Shown here piece by piece: positions 34,601-46,090 of a stretch of DNA of 64,000 bases. The notes beneath the pieces are model-generated. The model searched no databases and was not told the DNA's origin. It saw nothing but the letters and a program-made list of their open reading frames with translations. Positions within the stretch are counted from its first letter, which is position 1. Every line of letters starts with the position of its first letter. Source of the stretch: Spodoptera frugiperda. Taxonomy: Eukaryota > Arthropoda > Insecta > Lepidoptera > Noctuidae. The translations under genes and the position numbers were made by a program. The stretch lies in NCBI RefSeq assembly GCF_023101765.2, contig NC_064236.1, positions 19,556,993 to 19,620,992 on the forward strand, given 5' to 3'.

Positions 34601-35937
34601 AACACAATATTTAAAATTGTCTCATACCAAAAATCGATGTGCAATATTTATTGCTTTGTATTGTACAGTACATGTATGAGTTCCTGTTAGTTTGTTTGTA
34701 AATAGACGTCCGCTACATTCCACGAATGAGAATAAAAGGAAATATTGACGCGTATTGCTTTGCTGTTGACAGCTCTAAATATGTATCGATGCGAGGGTGG
34801 AAATCCATTGGTGTAGTGGGTTGAATAGGTGGTAGAATTTTCCATTAGAAATACACGACATATGTGTGTAGATAGATAGATGTTTATTTATAGAAGAAAA
34901 AATGAGAGGATAATAAATTGTATTGGCACGAGTGTCTAATTATCTCGCAATGAGGTGCCTGCCTATCAAAGGCCTATTAGAAGTATTTGGACAAGTATAA
35001 TATACTGTTGTAGGGTAATTAGGTTTATGTAGGTATTTATTAATGTTTATTGGCATTTAGTTGGCAGTGATGTTGGTATACAAGAAGCCTTACTTAGGGT
35101 AGTTTAAACTATGTGAGACAGTGGTTATTTATCATAAAACAAAAGCGCGTTCGACGCTCTGATTGACTGGCGCGAATGAACCCACCATTAAGATCGCCGA
35201 ACGCGCTCACGTTTCGATCTCGTTCAATATAAAATAAACTCGTACTAAGAATACCGATGTGCAGTATAGTACTACAAAATTCTACACGTCGCACAGCATA
35301 ATTATGACAACAAACGAAACCTAAAAGACTTAACTAACAAATACCAAACGTTAAAGGATAAAGAGATTAGTGTAGCACCGAGCAAACACCGTGAACTATC
35401 GATAGCACTTAATCACTAAACTATCGACCTAACAGCTGAACTGGTTTAAATCGACCAACGACAACACTCCGGACTTCCAACCTAACGTACGGACTAATCC
35501 GCTTACATGAAGGCTTCTGACAATAGCTCTATTGGACAATGGTATACCTAAGTCGAAAACTTGTATTAATTTGACACGAGTATCTAGTTTGCGGTATAAA
35601 GTTTAACTACACGATGATAGTTAGGAACTAATTTTGGTGTAGTTAGAAATATTCCATGTTGTACCTACAGTGTTGCATCTAAAATTGTCTGTTGAAATTC
35701 GCTGTAAAACAAAGTTTTCAGAGACAGTTGATCCAGCGCTTATTCATGTCAAAAGCTTTCAAACTTGTTGGTGAAGCCCATCTGAGTTAACCAGATTCGG
35801 AATTGTTTCATACTTTGATAATGTACCGCTGTAGTTGCGAGTTACAGTGACAGTTTGGCTTAGTTAAAATTGGATGGACATTTAACATTTAAATAAAAAG
35901 TTAATAGTTTTTTAAAATCATAACGTACTGCCTTTTA

Positions 35938-36074
35938 GAGAGGGGGAAAATCATCCAATGATTTCTCTCGCCTTGGGCGAGGCGAGAAGGAGTGTCAGAC
36001 TCTTATTGACAAAAAACACCCTGTTATTACTCCTGCATTTTGAGCCGGAGCTTCGGTAAACTCGCTAGGTAGTT
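35938..36074 (-). mobile_element. R1-tail short element
   Basis: Minus-strand copy: core GAGCCGGAGC, ACTCCTGC, the TTGGGCGAGGCGAGA block and ATCCAATGATT. It is diverged at the 5' end, with no target duplication seen. Confidence 0.6.
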
Positions 36075-36769
36075 GTTATGTTGAATATGTTTAAATATGT
36101 TAATAATATATTAACATTAGTTACAGTTCAGTGGAATGTATCTGTATCAATAATTACTGTAAATAACAGCATATAATTCGTATAGGATTTTATTAATTAA
36201 TAACAAATTGTAATCATACGCCGCTGACTTTATGCAATAATGTACAAATAGGCCAAATCTCAATTAACTGGAATTTAATTAAAATCAAATTAAATTAAAT
36301 TAATAATGAATGCGATGAATTTAATTACACACAGTTAAATAATAAAGTTGAACTGTTTGTCCGGAGGGCAGATTATAAAATAAATTATACAGAGCAAACT
36401 AAATGTGATGCTATCAAAACACACTAGAAACAGCATCTCTTAGACTATTTATAAATGTCATTTTCTTATATCATTTTCCCAAGAGAGAAATATAAATGTG
36501 GTACGATTTCTCAGTACTTTACAATCGTATAAAATATCAAGAGTCTTACGACAGCCCTAGTGCGCTTATACCTCACAAGTGCATTGAAATCGAGAACCTT
36601 TGCACGTCTAAAGAATGGCGGATGAAAACGTCAACGGGCGATATTTCTGAAGTGCTTTTAGTTTCTCTTTTATAAAATACAAGTATTTTAGTACCATACA
36701 TAATAACTTTAAAAACAAAGGTAAAAATAGACGTGCAAAATGTATTAAGAAATTAATTAGGAGTTTGTC

Positions 36770-36958
36770 GACCACCACAGATGAAGCCCAGTAGAACTGA
36801 TGCCTGCGGACTACCTGGCGGATTTACCGGGGCTCTGGCTCGAAAAGCAGGAGTAGGAACGAGTTGGTTTTTAGTCAGTAAGAATTTGATAATCTCGCGC
36901 TTCGCACAGGGCTTGAGAAGTCATCGAATGATTCTCCCCCTTAAAAAAAAAAAAAAAC
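36770..36958 (+). mobile_element. R1-tail element copy, longer 5' end
   Basis: It begins with GACCACCACAGATGAAGCCC, which matches sequence further upstream in the LINE 3' UTR (about 53050), then follows the common core (GGACTACCTGGCGGATTTACC ... GGAGTAGGAACG ... AGTCAGTAAG). It ends in CCCCCTT plus an A-run at 36941-36957. The extra 5' part indicates derivation by 5' truncation of the LINE. Confidence 0.65.
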
Positions 36959-36959
36959 G

Positions 36960-38710
36960 ACTTGGTACTATGAACACAATCAAGGTCTTTATCACGCGTA
37001 AAACCGCTTTGTTCATTAATCCGAGTTCAAGTTCATACAAGACAAGAAAATGCTTGTCAGGCTTCCTATAAAGAAACGCAAAGGATTCTTAAATGTAAAA
37101 ACAATCTTTGTTCTTGCGAAAAACCTTTTCGAAGCTCCCTTTTATATTCGTTTCTCTAAGGGATCGGTTTGAAAAAATTAAACTCTTTTACCTTACATTT
37201 TCTGAATCGCTTGTACCATTAGCGTCGGATCATTAATCTTAGTCATGATTAGGTTCGTTTGGTGTCGTTATTTAAGGTGAATTATTTAGGGTTTGATAAT
37301 TTGGTAAAAGACGCTGTTTCGCAATCATCATTGTATGAGCCATAAACATAGGCCTCCCTCAATGACTTCCAAGTATGTCGGTTGGAAGAAACCCATTTCG
37401 TAATACACACAAATAAATAAAGCAAAAATTACTTTACACATTTCTGTGTACAAAGAATCGTATGTATACGGAATTTCGTGTGAAACCAAAGGTGGTAAAC
37501 ACAATTTTATCGATTTCACATAAAATGTGGCTGAAAGTATTTGCGAATGCGGCCCGCGGCGTGTGGCCCTGGGCCCCCGGGTGCGCAACAATACCGCGCT
37601 ACAAGCTACGCTGTGTTTGAAAGCCTTTTATATCACATACAGGCATCAGAAACACACGACAATAATCCTTTATGGGTATAAAACAATTTGTTTAAATATA
37701 CATATGTATAAACTTCCAACTGTAATTAAATTATATAAAATATCATTAACAGTTCAAAATGTTAGCCGCTACTAACCAATGCCTCTCAGTCATAAACCAA
37801 CTACTAGTACTATAGTCATCTCAAGCCAAAATATCAGCAGAATTTCCAGCAATACGTACATCAATCACTATTATAGCTGGGGTGGAAACGAGCCAGATTG
37901 AGCTGTAACACACTTGATTGGCCCTTTCACACGATTGACAGCGAAACTGACTACAAATTGAATTGAAAATCGATCTTGTATCTCGCCTTTAGTGTTGGGC
38001 ATTCTCACTGTCAACAAGAGCCTTTGAGAAGTTAATTTTTGAGAGGGATAAGCAGTAAACTGTAATCTCCACTCTTGGCAAACTTGTGTGAACGAGTTTA
38101 CAAGGATTAGGTTTATTAGAAAGCACTACTCTTCAGTGTCTCTTAAATACAAAACCCCTTATGTAGTTGTTAATGACACCCACGGTAAGAGTAGGCGTGG
38201 CTCCAACATCAACATACGACGATAAATTGGACAAAGTCTCTACTACAAAGTGGGGTGCCATTATATTTGGAAATGTTTACCCGACCCGGTTCTTAAGTAT
38301 GAGAAATCAACGTGGTATCGACCGAGCCTCGCCCGGGCGCCCGTTAACCCTTCGCTGACAGTTTTTTGTCCCAACGAAGGTAAAATAGAATATAATGATA
38401 TTACGACTGTTTGTTTTCCTGCTAGGGTTAAGCAAATACTTATATGGAGTTGACATTTGCATTCATAATAAGAGTTGTTATTGCTTTTGGTGAAGACACT
38501 TTTGTATTTAGGTAGTCCGTAAAGAACCAGGCGATGTTTGAAGGAACAGAAGTCTAACCAAATAAAATAAGGTTTTTGGCTGAAGTAAGTCTCAGACTGT
38601 GCATATTTATATGACACCATGTATAACCTAAAAATGTAGGCAAGGATCGAAATAGGTGCCGCTATGTAATTTATGTTTACCGTCAAGGGCCAAAGATGTG
38701 AATTTATAGA
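36960..38710. other. Intronic DNA with small GC-rich patches
   Basis: Short GC-rich islands occur at 37545-37600 (GGCCCGCGGCGTGTGGCCC, GGGCCCCCGGGTGCGC) and 38280-38350 (GAGCCTCGCCCGGGCGCCCG). They look like pieces of repeats, but I could not place them. Confidence 0.35.
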
Positions 38711-38714
38711 TATA

Positions 38715-38884
38715 CTAGCTTCTGACACTGGCTTAGCTTGCGTTCCCGTGCGATATGAAGTGCATACCTATGTGTTATTTCAGACCATAATCTACCTCTG
38801 TTCTAAATATCATCTCGATACCTTCAGCCGTTTTGACGTGAAGGAGTAACAAACAAACACACACACTTTTGCATTTATAATACT
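38715..38884 (-). mobile_element. Helitron-like short element, minus strand
   Basis: On the minus strand it ends CAGTGTCAGAAGCTAG-T and begins near GTGTGTGTTTGTTTGTTACT. It contains TCACGTCAAAACGGCTGAAG and GAGATGATATTTAGAACAG, all recurrent lepidopteran repeat phrases. Confidence 0.5.
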
Positions 38885-38915
38885 CATATAATACACATAT
38901 CATGTGTATTATATG
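38885..38915. repeat. Perfect 14-bp palindrome arms, 3-bp spacer
   Basis: CATATAATACACAT (38885-38898) pairs with ATGTGTATTATATG (38902-38915). It abuts the 5' edge of the Helitron-like piece at 38715-38884. Confidence 0.7.
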
Positions 38916-38929
38916 TACCTACGTAATTA

Positions 38930-41630
38930 TGACTAGAAGTAATAATAAAGTAAACAGTTCAAAGTTCTGGTCTAGACATATCGACTAAAGTTTTATTTTG
39001 CACCTATATTTAGTTTCACGCGCCAGACTAAGGTTGTTTCCATTTTAGTTTGCAAAAGTCGAGTTTTTTTCAAACTTGTTAGTTCGAGACGCGAAACGAG
39101 AAACAGTATTTAAAAATTTAAAGGGTTTTCAGAGTTTAATTGAAGCTGAAACTGCTATGAAAAGGCTTTATTTTTAGCTTCAGTTAAAGAAGGTTCTTTT
39201 TCATAGAAGGTAAAGTGAAGTAGTATTATTTATGTACAGCTACTGTGACTGGAGTACAGTCATTATTAATTGATGAACAGGTTTTTAGACTTCTATTTTG
39301 AGCCAAAAAACCGTAAATTCACGAAACAGTGTATAAGTTTTACGATTAGGTATTTACTATCAAATTTGGGAAAGGATTTGAAATAGATTGACAGGTATAT
39401 AATACCAAATAACAAATATCAAACGATGCTTAAATGAAGACCAATTCTATAGCTTCTACAATAATGTTCAGATGTTTACATACAAAATACACAAGCCTTG
39501 GCCCTAAATATACCAGATCCAAACTGCCCTAGTTTTAAGTACACTATTATCCCCAAAGAAAGAGGCAGAGTTGCACATTGCACAAATTAAAACACACACG
39601 ATTCCCAATTTATAAACAACTGCTCATAAAAACAAGTAAATTGCCGGTTACCTGTTTGTTATGATCTACTTGATAAAGAGAAACGGTCCGTCAGTGCAAT
39701 CAGCTGATTACTACATCCCCTTATCAGTTGCGATAAGAGTTGATACGGCAACAAATATTTTTCACGATAAGTGTTTACGCTTGAAATGCATAAGCACCGA
39801 ACCTACGCTATCAGAACTGTTGTATCAATAATGAAAATGTAAATTATTTTTTCTGAGGGACTCTTTCCACACAAATAATAGATTTTTTGAAAAATATATC
39901 AGAAGAATAATTTATTAGGGCAATTTCTAACGAGATATAGAAACGCTAAGATTGTCTGTGAGTCTGTCTATACAGCTAAATGCTTTTTCTAAATTCAAAA
40001 TCATGTAAACGAATTAAAGAGTATAAATAGTTTTATAAAAAAATATTGCAAACCGGTCCAATAACTATGGAATTCATATTTTCCTGTATATTATACTACA
40101 AGCAATATAGTTATTAGCCATAGTTGAATAGATTTACCCACCGATTCTGTATAGGGAAATAACAATAACAAGCGTTTAATTGTTACAACAATACATGTAT
40201 GTATAAACATTGTCAATATGTCAAGCTCAATAGGTTTAGTTTCAATACGTAAATTAGTCAAATGAGATGTCTAGATAAATTATAAGAAATAATATAAACT
40301 AGAGATTTAGGCTAGTATCTATCAAGCTTAGTATTTTAATCGTACCACGAAACATAAGGTTCAATTTGGTGTGTAGGCAATTATTAACCACACACCCTTA
40401 AAAAAAACTGAAATAATGCAGATGCTACCTCTGCCTTGACTTTAGCAGGAAAAGAGTCTTGAGGTTATGTATGTATTGTATACAGAATTGCATCGATACA
40501 ACTAGTCACAACCTCATTAAGTAAGAGTCTGAAAACCTACACCCATATATTACATAAGTACCATATACACACTATATATGTTATCATTGATAAGTTCAGG
40601 CAAAAAAACAGTCTGTAGAGGTCAGTAAATATATGTGACCTTTCAATAATAAAGCACATGATTCATCGTTTGATTATAAAGTTGGATAACGTCATGTAAT
40701 TGTAAACTTGCTCATGTGCTGGGAATACACTATTCATTGGTTACTGTTGGCATTTTCGTCTCTTTACTAGTTATATGTAATGCACGATTCTGTCCTACAA
40801 TTTATCGATAAATGTTTCATATTATTATGTTTAAGCGTGAATAACCCTTATCACTTAGGGTATGGAAAATAGATAGTAGCCGATTCTCAGACCCACTAAA
40901 TACGCATATAAAATTTGGTAAAAATCGGTAAAGCCGTTTCGGAGGAGTAAGGTAACTAACATTGTGACATGGAAATTTTATATATTAGATTATGAGTTCT
41001 GTAGGAATATCTAAACTTCAACCTAAAAGTTTTTTATTGTATTTAGTCTACAAATCACATTGTATCGCATTTACAAAATAGAGAATAAATATTTTTACTA
41101 GCAAGAGTTTCAATACATTGCTTATTCTTTCTATCGTCATTAAAAAGGATCACACTGCTTTGCCAGTTCAAATCAAAACAGTTCATTTCAACTAGATTTA
41201 CAAAATTAACTTATTCCTTTTTAGACTCTATTTGCTCATAGATTGTGCCTAAATTTCTATGGAGAAATATCCATGGTAACCATTATAATACATAATCATA
41301 CATTAATGTGCCTCTAGATTTACTTAATGGTCAGGAAACGATCGCGATTGTGTCGATGTACGTGAGTCACCTTCCACACATATAAGTATGTATATGTGTG
41401 TGTGTACATAGTATATAGTGTTTATATTGTAAATCTATAATGTTTACCTAACTATGTGTAATGGGCCGGTGCCGTGACACTCTGTGCTTCAATATTATTA
41501 GACTAAAATAACTTGAGGAAAGGCTATCTGATGTATATAATACTTTAATAATTTAGTTTGAAAGAATATATAAGATTATTTAGATATCAATGATAAAGTT
41601 GAAGAAAAATATAGCGAGGGAACTTGGGCT
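38930..41630. other. Intronic AT-rich DNA
   Basis: Only small repeat fragments (40432-40475, 40860-40985) were recognised in about 2.7 kb. Confidence 0.4.
40860..40985 (+). repeat. Interspersed repeat fragment (AAGCCGTTTCGGAGGAGTA)
   Basis: AGCCGATTCTCAGACCCAC, AAATTTGGTAAAAATCGGT, AAGCCGTTTCGGAGGAGTA and TTTTATATATTAGA form a widespread lepidopteran 3' end. Class not resolved. Confidence 0.4.
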
Positions 41631-41639
41631 TCTAACTTT

Positions 41640-41772
41640 AATATATGTATGTAAGTATGAAGCCAACCAGCATTAAGCAAGCGTGGTGATTGATGCTTAA
41701 ACCTTTTCAGTGTGAGAGGATGCTTTTGGTCAGCAGTAGCCACTTATAGGCTGATGATAGTGATGATGATGG
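41640..41772 (+). repeat. RTE-like LINE tail
   Basis: AAGCGTGGTGATTGATGCTT, GGTCAGCAGTAGCCACTTAT and GCTGATGATAGTGATGATG form a tail copy. Partial sisters lie at 42208-42250 and 43688-43768. Confidence 0.5.
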
Positions 41773-42207
41773 GATATTTTAAGTTACAAGATAGATATTT
41801 CAATCGTGGCGGTAACTAAACTCGCTCAAAACAAACAAGGTTCACAAACACCAATTACCTTAGTTCAAACATGTCACGTTGCATCAAATCTTGAGTGTAA
41901 ACAATCGAGAATGCAAGCGACCGTCGCACCGTACTACAAAGTAGGTCAACCAATAGTTTACAATTCCAAAATGTAAACAAAATTGTAAACATATGCTGTC
42001 AAATGAAAACGAACTCATTTCGCTTTCAAATGAGAGCGGATCAAAATGTGCATACTCTTACATGCGTAATGGTAAAGCTGTGTATATTTTGTATCGATGA
42101 TTAAATAATTGAGTGGCCGCAAGTGAATGTTGGATGGTTTTGTGTTTAAATACTGTGATGGTTTTCAGTGTATGGATTATATATTTAATTTAAATGAATA
42201 CTGGTTA

Positions 42208-42250
42208 AATATATGCATTGAGTAAGCGTGGTGATTAATGCTCAAATCTA
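42208..42250 (+). repeat. RTE-like LINE tail fragment
   Basis: GCATTGAGTAAGCGTGGTGA followed by TTAATGCTCAAATC; only about 40 bp are kept. Confidence 0.4.
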
Positions 42251-42254
42251 GGAG

Positions 42255-42370
42255 AACCTAAAGAGATCTATCTCCAAAACTACTGGACAGATTTGAATAA
42301 TTATTATTGTGTTAGAAAATATATTTATCACGAAAGCCTAAAGGTTATAAAACACTATGATCAATAAGAG
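42255..42370 (+). repeat. Interspersed repeat fragment (CTACTGGACAGATTTGAA)
   Basis: CTCCAAAACTACTGGACAG, ATTTGAATAATTATTATTG and TATTTATCACGAAAGCC are a known type of lepidopteran repeat body; ends not found. Confidence 0.35.
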
Positions 42371-42406
42371 CCGAGCCGAAAGTCTACGTGTATAATAGGA
42401 CAAACT

Positions 42407-42530
42407 GCCATACTCTGACACACTTAATGATTACTTAAGCCATTCCTTAGTAATGATTTTGTTCTGAAAACAATTGCTAAGGACTTGGTTAAGTAATCAT
42501 TAAATGTCTCTAAGTAAGTACCGCAGTAAG
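42407..42530. mobile_element. MITE, PIF/Harbinger-like, copy 2
   Basis: TTAATGATTACTTAAGCC, CATTCCTTAGTAATGATTTT, ACAATTGCTAAGGACTTGG and TTAAGTAATCATTAAATG match copy 1 at 29735. The right end GTACCGCAGTAAG is intact; the left end is degraded. Confidence 0.65.
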
Positions 42531-42949
42531 TGATTCAGTACTATCAGATAATACGTATAAAAATACAGTGGTATGGTTATAAAGCGCCTACAATTGACTT
42601 CTTTAATTGTAATAAAATACTAATAGTGTTAAATAAGTGGAGATGATTCAGTCACTGAGTCATAGTTAGCACGCTTCATGATAAACATGAGCATCGGTAC
42701 CTAATGTATGTATGTGCCAATGTCAAATTGAGGATAAGCATGCACTTACTGTTTCAACTATTTATAATACTTCTATAGTTTTATTTTATATTGTTTTGTC
42801 TATTTCTGTATTGTATGGGTATTAGTGGCATTGTTGAGTTAGACATTTTCGTACACGACATATTAGACAGAATTTTAATTGAAGCTAAAAGTAAACGAGC
42901 GATAAGTATGTAAAGATCACCTGATCTTTTTAAAAACCAGTCTAAATAT

Positions 42950-43060
42950 ATGGCCCCCCTTATTAGGTATAATATAAAAGAAAAGTATAACTAGGTATAA
43001 GCTATAACTAGGTATAATATAATAATAAAGGGTTATTAGATACCTAATAAGGGGGGCCAT
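42950..43060. mobile_element. Foldback element, perfect 21-bp inverted arms
   Basis: The arm at 42950-42970 (core GGCCCCCCTTATTAGG) is the exact reverse complement of 43040-43060. The 69-bp AT-rich loop has a repeated AACTAGGTATAA-type motif. No target duplication is evident. It could be a small MITE or a recent local inversion. A strong stem would form in RNA. Confidence 0.65.
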
Positions 43061-43241
43061 TTTTTTTTTATTAGACTCCGTACTACAAATAAGAGGTATT
43101 GACAATAGAAAATCCCGACAGAACTTCACCCGTCCAGGATTCGAAATAGACTACTCAATTAAAGAAGCAGTTCCGACATTACTCTTTCCCACAAAAATTT
43201 CAGTAACATCACAGAAAACTCCGTCTGCATAAACATAGAAC

Positions 43242-43264
43242 TCACACACACACACACACACACA
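43242..43264. repeat. (CA)n microsatellite
   Basis: Eleven CA units. Confidence 0.9.
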
Positions 43265-43687
43265 AGCTACGAGCGAATAGCTCGCGAAATGTTATGCACA
43301 GCATTTTAGAAATGTCTGCCGGCAACTTGTGAGCAAAGTTTTCTTTACGTTTTGTACCTGTTGCGTCGTACTGGAGTACCTAGGTCTAGGTTACTCTAGA
43401 TCACCTGTTGACAATGTCAAGGCCACGATGCAAGGATGCCATTTATAAATACTTGTTGCGTATTAAAATTAAACGAGCATTTCATTTGAATGATATCGTG
43501 GCCCGAGGGTATAAGAGCTTAGGCTTAGGCTCAGGCTTAGACTCCCAAGAACGAAAAGCTTGAGTGGAGGTTCGAAGCCTACAATAGCAAGTACCAATAT
43601 AACATTTTCCGAGTTATATGTACTTTCTAAGATTATATAGATATTACTGACACATGGCAAAGGAAAATATCGAGAGAAAACCTGGGT

Positions 43688-43768
43688 GACCCGCATTGAA
43701 TAAGCGTGGTGATTAATGCTCAAATTTTCTCGTTGTCAGAAAACCTTTGGTCAGTAGGTGGCCATTTA
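43688..43768 (+). repeat. RTE-like LINE tail fragment
   Basis: CCGCATTGAATAAGCGTGGT, GATTAATGCTCAAATTTTC and TTTGGTCAGTAGGTGGCCAT match the copy at 41640; the (GAT)n end is missing. Confidence 0.45.
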
Positions 43769-44889
43769 GTAATGCTTGAGTTGTTTCGGCGATTAAGTCG
43801 TTATAGTAAGTTGGTGAAGTGAATGTAAATTTGATTCTTATTGGGTTGTTTTAAAGTCAGTAATGGCATGTGATTTTGTCAAAGACGTTCGGCAATAAGG
43901 ATGAAATTAAAAAACTGATGAAAAGTCAGCCTAAAATATGTTCAAGTTTTCGAAGGATAAAACAAGTGTGATGTTATGATGTCATACAGGTTGAATACCA
44001 AAATGTGTGTAGGTGTTTGATTGATCATAAAATAAATAATCTTTATTTATGTTTTTGTATAAAAGAATTCGATGTTTGCCATTATATTTTTCACTCGGAA
44101 GAAATTACGAACCTCAGAAGAAATTTCTATCGTACAATATTCGAGCATTTTTATTCTTAGCGTTGTGCCAACCTCATACGTTGATTGGATGTTAGCTAAG
44201 TGCCTGTCAATCTTCATTCAACTCCAACGCAAGAGCTGATGAATATGGAAGCAAAAATAACCATGAACCTTTAACTTGTTCTGGAGCATGGACCTTCTAA
44301 GTTTAGACACCGTTGACATTCGGTGACGTTCAAGTACAACACTATAGCACCGTCTCGACTTTCCTGAGGTAGTCGATAAAAGCGACTAAGGAAACTACAC
44401 ACGCGTTTGACTGAGACTGAGCAGTTCTTTGATAAACCTCCTTCTTAAGCTTTGATCTACTCATCTATAGCCATAGTCTAGCAGTAGAACATGTTACGAG
44501 CCTATGTATGATGGTATACGTTAAATGAAATAAAATGTATGACATTTTGATACTATCAACTTTGTATTTTATTTTTGTTCCGAAATATTTTACGTTCATT
44601 TCGCTCATTTATCAATTATAATAAAGCTCAAATGAAAACACAATTATTAATTCGATATTCGCCTGCAGGTGTGACGAAGCAATTCAGTAAATTACGCCAT
44701 TTAATTTTACCACTGAAATTCAATCATTTTAACCACGAGGGTCATCTGAATTAATTCGACATTTTCGATGTTGTTTAACTGGTAAATGTACTGATTAAGT
44801 GTCATTACATTCGTTTGTTAGTACTGGAAAATACGTACAAAAGTGCACTTATGTTTTTCAGGTACTTGTCACATATATTTATGTAAAAT

Positions 44890-45098
44890 ATAAGCCTCAC
44901 TGGAAGCTTCCTTGCGCGAACTGGTAAGAAGTGGAATTTTTTGCCGGGGTTTGTGTTTCCTAATGGGCATAACCTGGTTGTCTTCAAGGTCTGAGTAATT
45001 AGGATGCTCATGGGCAAACGTGCTCCATTGTAGGTCGCATCATCACTTACTATCAGGCGAGATAGCGGCCAAACGTTGGCCCATCATATAAATAGGAT
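44890..45098 (+). mobile_element. CR1-like LINE 3' tail
   Basis: GCTCATGGGCAAACGTGCTC, CATTGTAGGTCGCATCATC and TTACTATCAGGCGAGATAGC match the 6243 copy and extend slightly further (GGCCAAACGTTGGCCCATCA). Confidence 0.55.
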
Positions 45099-45599
45099 AA
45101 TAAATAATAAAATTGGACACAACTTCTAGTAACTCTAGATTTTGAACAATTACACCTACATTGTGATACTAAATCACCCATGATACGAGTACAATTGTGC
45201 TTATTACATTAATTAGAACACTCGGATACCTGCAGATTAGGTAAACAAAGCCAGGTCATTACACATGTTATTAATACACAATGGTTGGCAGGATCGACTG
45301 AATTGGTCAGTTATATAATATATAGGGCTAGTTTCTGAGATGATTAAACTATTGTTATGGGCTAATTCGCGGCTATAATGTTAACGTCAATTTTAATTAG
45401 GTATTGTTAGTGAAGGTTTTCTATATTATTATAATTATAATTGTTTGTCGTATATTTCTCTTTGGTAGTTGTTACTGTTATCAAGATTTTCGCCGTTCAT
45501 AAACTCTGGTGGTGATTCGTACAGAAATACATCAGCAATTCTGCTATTTTTTTTTAAAGAGTAATGATGGTAGTTTCTTGCTTGTTCATCACCATACGC

Positions 45600-45835
45600 A
45601 TCTACGCTAACGCGTTTCACAGACAGACAGACTGATGGATTATTTTATATTTTACTAGAGGACTGACCAACAGACAGATATTTAGTTTTTTTTTTAATTT
45701 TGTAATATTTGCTTTGACGTTCAAAAGTGCCTTCTCGGTCTATTTGAAATAAATAATTTTGACATTGACTTTTACGTTTCAAAAATACCTGTGTATGGTT
45801 TAGTTGATACTAAATGCTTTGAGTTCGACTTGTGC
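45600..45835 (+). repeat. LINE tail family, duplicated tail
   Basis: TTCACAGACAGACAGACTG is followed by two successive tails: TTTGACGTTCAAAAGTGCC (about 45713) and TTTTACGTTTCAAAAATACC (about 45771). The second may be a tandem duplication or a nested copy. Confidence 0.45.
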
Positions 45836-46003
45836 ATTCTAAGTTTAATATCATAATTTTAGAGTTATTCCATACGAAGCGATCTCGATTCGAAGTCTCT
45901 CTATTGCCAAGAGTTGTATTAATCTGTTTCCTGTTCTTATGAATGCATTGGCAATAGGATCACTCAGTAGATAATTGCAGTAGGTCAATTGTTATACGTG
46001 AAT

Positions 46004-46090
46004 TGGTAGGAATGTATGTGAACTTGTATGTTTATAAACGCAACCACGACACAGGAGAAAATCCTAGTGTGGGGCAACGTTTTAAAGAAA
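46004..46090 (+). repeat. Interspersed repeat, GTGGGGCAACG family, 3' part
   Basis: ATGTGAACTTGTATGTTTAT, AACGCAACCACGACACAGG and CCTAGTGTGGGGCAACGTTT. Confidence 0.5.

Larger units (their letters stand above)
30600..35930. other. Intronic DNA, mostly unassigned
   Basis: Besides the Helitron-like piece (32041), the (AT)n run and a MITE half (34464), I see no element. 35105-35330 is relatively CpG-rich, with GCGCGTTCGACG and CGAACGCGC in near-inverted arrangement, and could be a regulatory island. Confidence 0.4.

Noticed and set aside
38261..38728. 155-codon minus-strand open frame, among the longest in the window
   Set aside because: No known domain and a composition like the local DNA. 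Its N-terminal part overlaps the boundary of a Helitron-like repeat and its C-terminal part a GC-rich patch, so it is likely chance.
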